Shown: piece by piece, positions 1-7,244 of the stretch
Layout: each line of letters starts with the position of its first letter
Numbering within the stretch: the first letter of the stretch is position 1
Source of the DNA: CAZKXX01 sp964556705
GTDB lineage: Bacteria; Acidobacteriota; Terriglobia; UBA7540
DNA length: 8,730 nt
Direction: 5' to 3'
Assembly: GCA_964556705.1 (NCBI GenBank)
Contig: CAZKXX010000127.1
Span: 1-8,730 of the forward strand
Notes under the pieces: generated by a model
Told to the model about the DNA's origin: nothing
Seen by the model: only the letters and a program-made list of their open reading frames with translations
Database searches by the model: none
Made by a program: the position numbers and the translations under genes

Positions 1-1
1 G

Positions 2-2971
2 GGGATGATCTCCATTCTTACCGACTTCCCCATGACGCCGGACATGGTGAGCGAATTGAAGGTGCTCACTTCCAGCTACGCGCCCGAATACGGCTCAACG
101 CTCTCAGCCCAGATCGTCGTGGAAAGCAAGGCCGGGACGAACGAGCACCATGCGGGAACGTACTGGTACCACCGCAACACGGTCTTGAACGCGCGGCAGT
201 TCGGCGCCGACCAGCGGCCCAAGAACATCGAGCACGACTTCGGCGCCTACGTCGGCGGCCCCTTCCGGCTTCCGGGAGGCCAGAACGTTCCCTGGTTCAA
301 CACCGGAAAGCGGCGGACCTTCTTCTACACCAACCTGGAAGCCTACCGGATCTCGGGCGGCGTCAGCCGGCCGACCCTGACTGTTCCGACCGTGCGGATG
401 AAGCAGGGCGATTTCACCGAGTGGCCCTTCCCGATTTACGAGCCCGGCGACCCGAACAATCCCAATGCGCCGCGTCCGCAGATCTCCTGCAACGGGGTCC
501 TGAACGTCATCTGTCCGGACCGCATCCAGAATTCGCTGGCTCTTCAGTGGCTGCAGTACATGCCCGACCCCAACACAGCGGGGACTCAGAACGGGACGCT
601 GAACAACTACCTGGCGCCCACTCCGGTCCCCGACGTCCTGCTGGCCAAAACCAATTACCTCCTGGTTCGCGGCGACATGTACTACGGGGATAAAGATCAT
701 TTTTACGTCACGGTTTGGTACCAGGGGGCGAGGCCGAACTTCAACACACTCCTGCCGGTTGAAATCGCCAGCGAATCGTACACGGACCCTCAGTTCTCGT
801 TCGTGGACCGCTTCCGCTGGGACCACACGTTCAGCCCCACCGTCCTCAACCACTTCGCGTTCGGTTACCTGAACCGCAACGAGGGCTACGGCTCGATCAA
901 CTGGCTGCTGGCGCCCAACGCCCTGCCGCGCGTGCCGGGTGTCGTGAACTCCGAGGTCCCGCCGGTTGTCACGCTCTCCGGCTACCCCACCATGGGCCAT
1001 CCCAATGGCAGCGGGCCGGACAACGAGACGGACCGGCAGACCTACATCTTTCTGAACACTCTGACCTGGGTGAAGGGCCGGCACACGTTCAAGTGGGGTG
1101 TCGAGTACCGCAAACTCGGACAGAACATCCGCAACATCGGGAATTCCGGCGGAACGTTTAACTTCAGCAATGCCACCACGGGTGTCCCCGACCAGACGAG
1201 CGGAAACGCCATCGCCAGCTTCCTGCTGGAGGCCGTGGACTCTGCCAGCGTGACGGCGCGCGCCATCACCGCCCGCTATCCCCGCTCGGACTTCTACATC
1301 GCCCACTTCGGCGACACGTGGAAGGCCACCAACAAGTTGAGCATCAACTACGGGCTGCGTTGGGACACCATGACGCCGGCGCGGGAACTCTACGACCACC
1401 ACTCGTTCTTCGACCCGCACGGCGCCAACCCGGCGGCTGGAAACCTCCCGGGCCGGCTGGCCTTTGCCGGAACCCATTCGCTGGCTACGGGGCTTTCCTA
1501 CGGCTCGGCAGGCTTCGTCCGACGCCATCCGGAGGAAACGTGGTGGAATGGTTTCGCACCGCGCCTGGGAATTGCCTACTCCCCCGACACGAGGACCGTC
1601 ATCCGCACCGGCTACGGGATCTTCTTCACGCAGGCGTTCTATCCGGGCTGGGAAGGCAGTGTCGCCACGGACGGTTTTTCCGCGTCGCTGAACGCTTCCA
1701 GCCCGCACCCCGACGGGATCATCCCGGCCTTCCAGTTCAGCGACGGCTTCCCGATCAGCCAGTTCACGCTTCCGCCGTTCATTGATTCCGCGTACCGGAA
1801 CGGACAGGATCTCCACTACAAGCCTTTCGACGCCAACCGCCGCGCCTATTCTCAACAGTGGAACCTCTCGATTGAGCGGCAGTTCGGCACCGACTTCACG
1901 CTCAACCTCGCCTACGTCGGCAACAAGGGGACGCGCCTGCCCACTCGCATCGCGCCGCTCAACGCGCTCGATCCCCGCCTGTTGAGCACCTACGGCGAAG
2001 ATTTGCGGCTCGTCTTCACTCCTGGACAGACGGTGATGGCGACGCAGGGAGGCGACGTTCCCATCCCCTACGCCGGCTGGGTCGAGCAGATGACGGGGTG
2101 CTCGGCCTCGGTGGCTCAGGCCCTGCTTCCCTTTCCGCAGTATTGCAGCTCACTCCAGGGAATCAACGAGAACGCGGGAAATTCGTCTTACCATTCGTTC
2201 CAGCTCAAGGCGGAGAAGCGCTTCTCGCGGGGCATGTTCATCCTGGGGTCCTACACGCTGGCGAAGCTCATCGGCAGCGCCGACCAGACGCAATCCGAGG
2301 CCATGATCTGGAGCGGCGCCCACGGCGTCATCTCACCCTTTGAGCGCCATCGCAACAAAGCCCTCGCGGTGGATGACGTCCCACATACCCTCTCCGTGGC
2401 TTTCCTGTACGAACTGCCCTTCGGCCAGGGAAAACGTTATGCGAGCGGCAGCGGCGTGCTCGACAAGATTGTGAGCGGCTGGGAAGTCAGCTCGGTCTTC
2501 CGGGCCACCTCGGGGATCCCCTTCTTCTTCCGCTCTGGCACCTGCAACGTTCCCGGCGAGTTCCGGGTGGCATGCATTCCGGCGCTCGTCGAGGGACAAA
2601 GTCCCTGGGCGCAGGACAAGGGCAACTTCGATCCCAACCAGCCCCTCTTCAACCGGGACGCCTTCGAGCCTCAAGGGGCCTTCACGTCGTTTGGCTACTA
2701 CGGCCAGGGACCGCGCATCAGCAACCTGCGCGGCTTCCCCTTCTACAACCAGAACATCGGGCTGATTAAGAACACGCGAATCACCGAGAGTCTTCGTTTC
2801 CAGATCCGGGCCGAGTTCTTTAACGTCTGGAACTGGCACGCGTTCGCGACCTCAGGCACATGGGGATTTAACGTTTTCTCAACGGACGTCTCGAGCGGAG
2901 ACTTCGGCATATGGAACGGAGGCGTCAGCCAGCCGCGGAACATTCAGGTTGGCGCGCGACTCGAGTTCTAG
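2..2971 (+). CDS. Oar-like TonB-dependent outer-membrane receptor, C-terminal part (5' truncated by window edge)
   Basis: This is an outer-membrane beta-barrel of the TonB-dependent receptor superfamily, Oar-like branch, which is abundant in Acidobacteria. Such proteins are thought to take up large substrates such as oligosaccharides or peptides; the substrate here cannot be read from sequence. The frame is open to the left edge, so the signal peptide, any carboxypeptidase-regulatory-like N-terminal domain and most of the plug are outside the window. The first visible residues (MVSELKVLTSSYAPEYG, then a SKAGTNEHHAG segment) match the end of an Oar-type plug. Barrel motifs follow: WVKGRHTFKWGVEYR (about residues 354-368), FAPRLGIAYSPDTRTVIRTG (about 516-535), YSQQWNLSIERQFG and LAYVGNKGTRLP (about 615-646), and LRFQIRAEFFNVWN (about 930-943). 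The protein ends in RLEF with a terminal Phe, as expected of a BAM-assembled barrel. A strong terminator follows, so it is probably the last gene of its transcript. The family call is firm. Confidence 0.9.
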   Translation, partial: GMISILTDFPMTPDMVSELKVLTSSYAPEYGSTLSAQIVVESKAGTNEHHAGTYWYHRNTVLNARQFGADQRPKNIEHDFGAYVGGPFRLPGGQNVPWFNTGKRRTFFYTNLEAYRISGGVSRPTLTVPTVRMKQGDFTEWPFPIYEPGDPNNPNAPRPQISCNGVLNVICPDRIQNSLALQWLQYMPDPNTAGTQNGTLNNYLAPTPVPDVLLAKTNYLLVRGDMYYGDKDHFYVTVWYQGARPNFNTLLPVEIASESYTDPQFSFVDRFRWDHTFSPTVLNHFAFGYLNRNEGYGSINWLLAPNALPRVPGVVNSEVPPVVTLSGYPTMGHPNGSGPDNETDRQTYIFLNTLTWVKGRHTFKWGVEYRKLGQNIRNIGNSGGTFNFSNATTGVPDQTSGNAIASFLLEAVDSASVTARAITARYPRSDFYIAHFGDTWKATNKLSINYGLRWDTMTPARELYDHHSFFDPHGANPAAGNLPGRLAFAGTHSLATGLSYGSAGFVRRHPEETWWNGFAPRLGIAYSPDTRTVIRTGYGIFFTQAFYPGWEGSVATDGFSASLNASSPHPDGIIPAFQFSDGFPISQFTLPPFIDSAYRNGQDLHYKPFDANRRAYSQQWNLSIERQFGTDFTLNLAYVGNKGTRLPTRIAPLNALDPRLLSTYGEDLRLVFTPGQTVMATQGGDVPIPYAGWVEQMTGCSASVAQALLPFPQYCSSLQGINENAGNSSYHSFQLKAEKRFSRGMFILGSYTLAKLIGSADQTQSEAMIWSGAHGVISPFERHRNKALAVDDVPHTLSVAFLYELPFGQGKRYASGSGVLDKIVSGWEVSSVFRATSGIPFFFRSGTCNVPGEFRVACIPALVEGQSPWAQDKGNFDPNQPLFNRDAFEPQGAFTSFGYYGQGPRISNLRGFPFYNQNIGLIKNTRITESLRFQIRAEFFNVWNWHAFATSGTWGFNVFSTDVSSGDFGIWNGGVSQPRNIQVGARLEF

Positions 2972-2994
2972 CCCTGCTTCTTTGTCGCTCTTTC

Positions 2995-3031
2995 AAGCGC
3001 CATCCCGACGGTGTCGGGATGGCGCTTTTTT
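2995..3031 (+). terminator. Rho-independent terminator of the TonB-dependent receptor gene
   Basis: A perfect 15-bp inverted repeat (left arm 2995-3009, right arm 3013-3027) with a 3-nt loop is followed by more T residues to 3031, giving six T in a row from 3026. It begins 23 nt after the receptor stop codon. The minus strand lacks a T run after the stem, so it acts for rightward transcription only. It insulates the downstream kinase operon from the receptor gene. Confidence 0.93.
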
Positions 3032-3127
3032 GGCTCTCCCCTTTTTCCGCCTTCTCCGCGTGCCGGCACCTTGAGGGCTACCCGTCGCGCCAAGCTCCTC
3101 GCCGTCCACGTTCCCAAGCGGTTCGCA

Positions 3128-3156
3128 TTGCCGTCGAGGCTTCTCTGCGGTATCGT
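3128..3156 (+). promoter_or_regulatory. Candidate sigma70-type promoter for the kinase/regulator operon
   Basis: TTGCCG at 3128-3133 and TATCGT at 3151-3156 are separated by exactly 17 nt; each matches four of six consensus bases. It lies between the receptor terminator and the kinase start and would leave a leader of about 60 nt. This is pattern matching only. Such weak matches occur by chance, and the rest of 3032-3224 shows nothing else recognisable apart from a short CCGAG/CTCGG hairpin at 3201-3214. Confidence 0.3.
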
Positions 3157-3224
3157 AGTCCCAGCCAGCGGGCTCCAGCCGCGGGCACGCCTGGACGGCC
3201 CCGAGCTTGCTCGGCGTATCAGCT

Positions 3225-5123
3225 ATGGCGCGAGAACAGCCCGGACACGATCTGCTGAAGGCGATTCCCTCCCCTTCCACTCGTCTGTGGATCGGCCTCT
3301 GTATTACCCTTTCCATCTTCGGTGTTTTCGCTTTTTATACTATCTATGAAATCCGATGGCTGGAAGATTTCCAGCACAACGTCGTGCAGGCCAACCGCAA
3401 GGCCTCGCTCCAGTTGTTGCGGATTCAGAACAACGCCTACCAGGCGGCCGTTTCGCTCCGCGACATGACGGCGCCGGAAAGCCGTTACCCCATCTATTAC
3501 TGGCGAGGGCCGTTTTCAGATTTTAGGCGGGACATGGAAGAGGCTGTCCAGCTCGAAGAGGAGTACGCGGTGCGCACGCCGGGCGGCGATGAGAAGCGCC
3601 ACCAGCTTCGCTTGGTGCTCGAAGATTTCTGGGAAACCGCCGACCAGGCCTTCGACCTCGCCGACGCGGGACACGAGGAGACGGCACGCTACCTGATCCG
3701 CTCGCAAATGGAGGAGAAATGCGAGGTCGTCACGCGCCTCGTCGGCCAGCTCCTCCAGATGAACGATCAGGCTCAGGCCGAAGCGGGCGAGCAGGTCAAC
3801 CTGGTGTACCTGAAGGTGCAGCGGAACATCCTGCTGGTGATCGGCGTGCTCTTTCTGGTCGCCCTCGGCACGGGGCTTTACACGCTTCAGGCGAACCGCA
3901 AAACGTTCGAGCAACTCCAGCACCTGGCGGAAAAACTCCAGATGCAGAACCGCCAGCTCGCGGCGCTTTACGACGCCATTCACGTGGTTAGCCAGGAACA
4001 GGAAACGCGCAAAGTGCTTCAGGACGCCTGCGAACAACTCAGCCGCGCGCTGGGGCCGGAGAGCGTGGCCTTCCTGCGCCATTCGCCGGAGAGCGGGCGT
4101 TTCCACGCCGAAGTCATCAGCGGATTCGGCGAAGGCGACGCGGAACTCGACCGGCTGGAGAAGGCGCTGCGCGAGGCTCCTCGCGCCGCGCAGGAAACGG
4201 CGCCTTTCCCCGTCGTCCTGCCCGCTTCCGCGGAAGACGACGGGAAGGAGATTGGAACCGAGGCGAACTATCTGGTGCTACCCCTTCGGCTCGGCGCGAG
4301 CCTCGTCGGCGTGTTCGCGTTGCGCCTGGAACGCGGCGAGACGCTCGGCGAGGAAGACTTGAAGCTGGCCTCCAAACTCGTCGAAGCCACCGTCGGGCCG
4401 CTGAAGAACGCCCGCCTGCTCGAGCGCCTGACGCTGCAATCCGAGCAGCTTCGCAAGCTCTCCTGGAAGCTGATCGAAGTTCAGGAAGAGACGCTGCGCC
4501 GCGTGGCCCGCGACCTGCACGACGAGTTCGGGCAGATCCTGACGGCCATTGGCGTGATGCTCAACCGCGCCGGGCAGAAGGGGCTGCCTCCCGACTCGCC
4601 CTTCGTTGAAGACGTGGCGCGCGTCAAGAAGATCGTGGAAGAGACGCTGCACAGCGTCCGCGACAGCTCGCAGATGTTCCGGCCGGCGATTCTGGACGAT
4701 TTCGGGCTCGAGCAGACGCTCGCCTGGTTCATCGAACAGTTTTCCCAGCAGACGGGTGTCCGCGTCCACTTCGAGCGGCAGCTTCTCGACGGTTTCTTCC
4801 CGGGTGAGGACGCCGTGCACCTCTACCGCATCGTGCAGGAAGCGCTGAACAACGTGGCGCGGCACTCCAAAGCCCGCGAAGCCTGGGTGACGCTGAAGGA
4901 ATCCCACGCCGCGCTCGACCTCGAGATCCGCGACGAGGGAGCGGGCTTCCGGCTCGACGGCGAAATGAACCGCGCCGCGGGCGAAGGCATCGGCCTGATG
5001 GGCATGCGCGAGCGCGCCGAGCACCTGAACGGTACACTAACCATCACGTCGGCCCCGCACCAGGGCACGGTGGTGCGCGTTCGCATCCCGCTCAAGCGGC
5101 CGGCGGCAGAAAGGGTGAGCTGA
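3225..5123 (+). CDS. Membrane sensor histidine kinase, NarL/DesK-like (HisKA_3) with GAF domain
   Basis: This is an inner-membrane sensor that should autophosphorylate on a histidine and pass the phosphate to the regulator encoded next door. Numbering the 632 residues from the ATG: one transmembrane helix at about 21-41; a mostly helical extracytoplasmic segment to about 200; a second transmembrane helix at about 202-220; a coiled-coil linker; a GAF-like domain at about 259-400; a HisKA_3 dimerisation domain with RDLHDEFGQ, phospho-acceptor His432; and a GHKL ATPase with N-box EALNNVARH (about 539-547), DEGAGF (about 570-575) and GEGIGLMGMRERA (about 586-598). No HAMP domain is evident. The signal sensed is unknown; the helical sensor region and GAF give no ligand clue. 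An in-frame TTG at 3207 would add six residues. I prefer the ATG, although neither start has a clear Shine-Dalgarno sequence. Kinase catalytic motifs are all intact. Confidence 0.93.
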   Translation: MAREQPGHDLLKAIPSPSTRLWIGLCITLSIFGVFAFYTIYEIRWLEDFQHNVVQANRKASLQLLRIQNNAYQAAVSLRDMTAPESRYPIYYWRGPFSDFRRDMEEAVQLEEEYAVRTPGGDEKRHQLRLVLEDFWETADQAFDLADAGHEETARYLIRSQMEEKCEVVTRLVGQLLQMNDQAQAEAGEQVNLVYLKVQRNILLVIGVLFLVALGTGLYTLQANRKTFEQLQHLAEKLQMQNRQLAALYDAIHVVSQEQETRKVLQDACEQLSRALGPESVAFLRHSPESGRFHAEVISGFGEGDAELDRLEKALREAPRAAQETAPFPVVLPASAEDDGKEIGTEANYLVLPLRLGASLVGVFALRLERGETLGEEDLKLASKLVEATVGPLKNARLLERLTLQSEQLRKLSWKLIEVQEETLRRVARDLHDEFGQILTAIGVMLNRAGQKGLPPDSPFVEDVARVKKIVEETLHSVRDSSQMFRPAILDDFGLEQTLAWFIEQFSQQTGVRVHFERQLLDGFFPGEDAVHLYRIVQEALNNVARHSKAREAWVTLKESHAALDLEIRDEGAGFRLDGEMNRAAGEGIGLMGMRERAEHLNGTLTITSAPHQGTVVRVRIPLKRPAAERVS

Positions 5124-5126
5124 CCC

Positions 5127-5801
5127 ATGGCATCCAATCCTCCTCCCAAGCAGATCCGGGTCTTCCTGGCCGAAGACCACACGCTGGTCCGGCAGGGCTT
5201 CCGGCGCATCCTCGAAGACGACCCGCGCATCGTGGTGGTCGGCGAAGCGAGCACCGGCCTCTCCGCCATCGAGCAGTGCCGCGAGCTCAAGCCTGACATC
5301 ATCGTCATGGACCTTTCGATGCCCGAACTGGGCGGCCTGGAAGCCACCGCGGAGATTTTGAAGACCAACCCCGGGACCAAGGTCCTTATTCTCAGCATGT
5401 ATTCGAACGAAGCCTACGTGCGGAAGGCTTTCGAGGCGGGGGCCAAAGGCTACATCCTCAAGAACGCCATCGAAGTGGACCTGACGCGCGCCGTGCTGGC
5501 GCTGGCCGAGGGCGGCGCCTATATGAGTCCGGGCATATCCCATCTGCTGATTGAGGGCCTGAAGACGGGTTCGTTTGCGGATACCAGCCAGGATTCCTAC
5601 GAGCGTCTGACGCTGCGGGAAAAGGAAGTCCTGCAACTGGTGGCGCAGGGGAAATCCAACAAGGAAATCGCGCAGCTTCTGAAGATCAGCGTCAACACGG
5701 TGGCCGTGCATCGCGCCCACGTCATGGAGACGCTGGGGCTGCATCGCACGGCGGAGATCGTCCTCTACGCGGTCAAGCGCGGGCTCATTCATCCCCAGTA
5801 G
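5127..5801 (+). CDS. NarL/FixJ-family response regulator (REC + LuxR-type HTH)
   Basis: This cytoplasmic transcription factor of 224 residues is the expected phosphorylation target of the upstream kinase. The receiver domain spans about residues 9-125: acidic pocket E16/D17, phospho-acceptor Asp62 in IIVMDLSMPE, switch Ser90 in LILSMYS and Lys112 in GYILKNA. A linker leads to a LuxR-type helix-turn-helix at about 159-217, with LTLREKEVLQLVAQGKSNKE and the recognition-helix region SVNTVAVHRAHVMETL. All key residues are present and the length is typical of the family. The start codon lies 3 nt after the kinase stop, so the two are almost certainly co-transcribed and probably translationally coupled; an AAGGG about 11 nt upstream can serve as ribosome-binding site. 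Target genes are unknown. The family assignment is very secure. Confidence 0.95.
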   Translation: MASNPPPKQIRVFLAEDHTLVRQGFRRILEDDPRIVVVGEASTGLSAIEQCRELKPDIIVMDLSMPELGGLEATAEILKTNPGTKVLILSMYSNEAYVRKAFEAGAKGYILKNAIEVDLTRAVLALAEGGAYMSPGISHLLIEGLKTGSFADTSQDSYERLTLREKEVLQLVAQGKSNKEIAQLLKISVNTVAVHRAHVMETLGLHRTAEIVLYAVKRGLIHPQ

Positions 5802-5817
5802 CGCGAGCCGCGCCTAC
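5798..5817. terminator. Short hairpin between converging stop codons, possible bidirectional terminator
   Basis: GTAGCGCG pairs with CGCG(C)CTAC, giving eight base pairs with one bulged C and a 3-nt loop. The hairpin contains the stop codons of both the response regulator (+) and the PilZ gene (-). There is no T run on either side, so intrinsic termination is doubtful. It is the only structure available to separate the two converging transcripts. Confidence 0.3.
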
Positions 5818-6626
5818 TTGACGTACGCCACGCCGTGGAACCGCCCGGACGTGCCTTCCGAAACCCACACGATCCTGCCCTTCGTTTCCACCGGCACCTG
5901 GTTGTCGGCGAAGGGCAGCGTGATGAACACTTCTTCCCCGACGCCGAAGCGGCTGCTGCTGAGAAAGCAGAGGCCGGCTTTGGAAACGTCGCGCGTCTGG
6001 GCGATGGCGCTGATGCCCCAGGCGTTGCGGATGCGCACGCGCATGACGAGCTTCAGCCGCCGGACCTTCCGGGTGTCTTTCGTAAACGCGGCCGGCTTCG
6101 AACTCGAAATCACCTCCGCGGTCGCGATCTGCTCGCTGGGTTTCCACCGTGTCGTTTCCCCGCAGCGGTCGCAATGGCGGGAGATGAGGCCCGTGGAGAG
6201 CAGCACTTCATATTCGATGGAAGAGAGCGGGCTCTGCGCCGCGCGCTTGCACGCCGCGCATTCGATGAGCACTTTGGGTTGAATTCCTTCGGAGGGGACG
6301 CTGAACTGGATTCCCCAGACCTGGCTCTCCGGGTTGAGCGCTTCCACTCCCCACTCTCGGCGGTCGCCGAAGACTTCCTGAAACACGCCGACGACGCGGA
6401 ACTCCTCTTCGATTCCGTTCTCGCGGTTCAGGATCAGGATGATGTCGTCAGGCAGGAGCGAATGGGTCAGGCTGATGCGCGCCCCCTGCTGGTTGAAGCT
6501 GACCGTGACGGTCTCCTCGGCGAACGCCACGCCCGAGGCGTCGTTGCCGATCACGCGGATGCGAATGGGAGCGAGGATGCGGTCGCTGCGCCGTCGGGAG
6601 GTCTGCGTTGTCGTCTCGTCTGCCAT
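5814..6626 (-). CDS. Two-PilZ-domain protein with internal CxxC...CxxC zinc-ribbon-like insert
   Basis: This is a predicted cytoplasmic 270-residue protein, likely to respond to cyclic di-GMP. The second PilZ domain (about residues 184-270) carries both binding motifs: RxxxR as RKVRR (186-190) and DxSxxG as DVSKAG (213-218). The strands GEEVFITLPF, GRIVWV and FHGVAYVK follow. The first domain (about 10-110) has an RxxxR (RRSDR, 12-16), but the second motif is degenerate, reading SFNQQG (43-48), so it may not bind the nucleotide. Between them Cys123/Cys126 and Cys152/Cys155 form two CxxC pairs 25 residues apart, consistent with a metal-binding ribbon. There is no signal peptide or transmembrane helix. 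It lies 41 nt downstream of the STAS gene on the same strand and is probably co-transcribed with it. No Shine-Dalgarno sequence is seen before the ATG; the region there is pyrimidine-rich. The output partner is unknown. Confidence 0.85.
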   Translation of the reverse strand: MADETTTQTSRRRSDRILAPIRIRVIGNDASGVAFAEETVTVSFNQQGARISLTHSLLPDDIILILNRENGIEEEFRVVGVFQEVFGDRREWGVEALNPESQVWGIQFSVPSEGIQPKVLIECAACKRAAQSPLSSIEYEVLLSTGLISRHCDRCGETTRWKPSEQIATAEVISSSKPAAFTKDTRKVRRLKLVMRVRIRNAWGISAIAQTRDVSKAGLCFLSSSRFGVGEEVFITLPFADNQVPVETKGRIVWVSEGTSGRFHGVAYVK

Positions 6627-6667
6627 GACCGGGAGGGATCACGTACCCTGGAGGCGCTCGGACCGGC

Positions 6668-7087
6668 TCAGGCCTCAGGTCCCGTTGGCGCCTTCTTGGC
6701 CCGGCTCGAGCGCGCGGCGGGTCTCGGAGGCGCAGACGCCGAATCCGCTTTGCGGACGGCCTCGACCGCCGCGCCTTCGTTCTCAACGATCAGAAAGAAC
6801 TGCGAGAGCTGTACGCCGTCCAGAACTCGGCGAACGTGGGTGTTGACGCTGGAAAGCGCCAGGGTGATTCCGGCATCTTCGGCCGCCGCGCGCGTCCCGG
6901 CCAGAAATCCCAGGCCCGTCGAGTCGATGTAAGGAACGTCGCCGAAATCGATCACCAGCTTCCGCGTGCCTGCCTCGATGAGGTCCGACACTTTCTGACG
7001 AAGGAACGGTCCGTCGCTTCCGGCCAGGAACTTTCCGCTCAGGCGAATAACGGCGACCTCCTCGTGGAAACGGACTTCAATCCTCAC
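6668..7087 (-). CDS. STAS-domain protein, anti-sigma-factor-antagonist-like
   Basis: This small cytoplasmic protein of 139 residues resembles SpoIIAA/RsbV antagonists, which bind anti-sigma kinases and are switched off by serine phosphorylation. The STAS fold covers about residues 1-113: start strand RIEVRFHEEVAVIRLSGKF, strand KLVIDFGDV, and the signature VPYIDSTGLG with Ser56 at the usual phosphorylation position. The last ~26 residues are an Ala/Pro/Lys-rich, probably disordered tail that is not part of the domain. The start is GTG at 7087, supported by a GAGGGTGA ribosome-binding site at 7098-7091. No anti-sigma kinase or phosphatase gene is next to it, so the partner is not evident. The downstream PilZ gene is likely in the same operon. 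An alternative role is a scaffold in a c-di-GMP or chemosensory pathway. Confidence 0.9.
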   Translation of the reverse strand: MRIEVRFHEEVAVIRLSGKFLAGSDGPFLRQKVSDLIEAGTRKLVIDFGDVPYIDSTGLGFLAGTRAAAEDAGITLALSSVNTHVRRVLDGVQLSQFFLIVENEGAAVEAVRKADSASAPPRPAARSSRAKKAPTGPEA

Positions 7088-7090
7088 GAA

Positions 7091-7098
7091 TCACCCTC
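7091..7098 (-). promoter_or_regulatory. Ribosome-binding site fixing the GTG start of the STAS gene
   Basis: The minus strand reads GAGGGTGA three bases before the GTG start, with the GAGG core 7 nt from the start codon. No ATG near the conserved N-terminus competes with it, so this site decides the start. Confidence 0.6.
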
Positions 7099-7215
7099 GC
7101 TCGGGAATCTCCCGCCGCGGACCTCAGCTTTATCTCGCGGTGATCGGCACACGCGCCGGCCGGATCCGGGTCCTCCGGCCGTTCAGGAGAATCTGCGAAC
7201 GCGCGTCCGAGGGTC

Positions 7216-7244
7216 ATGCTAAAAGACCCCTGCCGGTCTGTCAA
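7216..7244 (-). promoter_or_regulatory. Near-consensus sigma70 promoter for the STAS-PilZ operon
   Basis: On the minus strand a perfect -35 TTGACA (7244-7239) is followed after 17 nt by TAGCAT (7221-7216), which matches four of six -10 bases including the important T, A and final T. Transcription would start near 7209, giving a leader of about 120 nt before the STAS GTG. It lies inside the frame of the broken ceramidase-like gene, downstream of where the homology to that family stops. Confidence 0.6.

Noticed and set aside
104..1855. 583-codon open frame on the minus strand, antisense to the TonB-dependent receptor
   Set aside because: The translation is Arg/Val/Glu-rich without any domain or signal. 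The plus-strand frame is a clear receptor. Long antisense frames are expected in GC-rich codon usage.
3207..3224. Upstream TTG start for the kinase adding six residues
   Set aside because: The TTG sits in the loop of a small CCGAG/CTCGG hairpin (3201-3214) and has no Shine-Dalgarno sequence; the ATG at 3225 is the simpler start. The difference is not decisive.
2972..3224. Possible small RNA or small gene between receptor and kinase
   Set aside because: The 253-bp gap holds the terminator and a weak promoter candidate only; no conserved fold or second terminator is visible.
2911..3349. Two overlapping plus-strand open frames of about 110 codons around the terminator and kinase leader
   Set aside because: They read through the terminator stem or the conserved kinase N-terminus in another frame and encode Arg/Pro-rich sequence without motifs.
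4278..5024. 248-codon minus-strand open frame inside the kinase gene
   Set aside because: It is the antisense of conserved HisKA_3 and ATPase motifs, with no promoter or ribosome-binding site seen.
5835..6932. 365-codon plus-strand open frame crossing the PilZ and STAS genes
   Set aside because: It lies antisense to two genes with clear domains, spans their intergenic gap, and its Ala/Arg-rich product has no recognisable motif.
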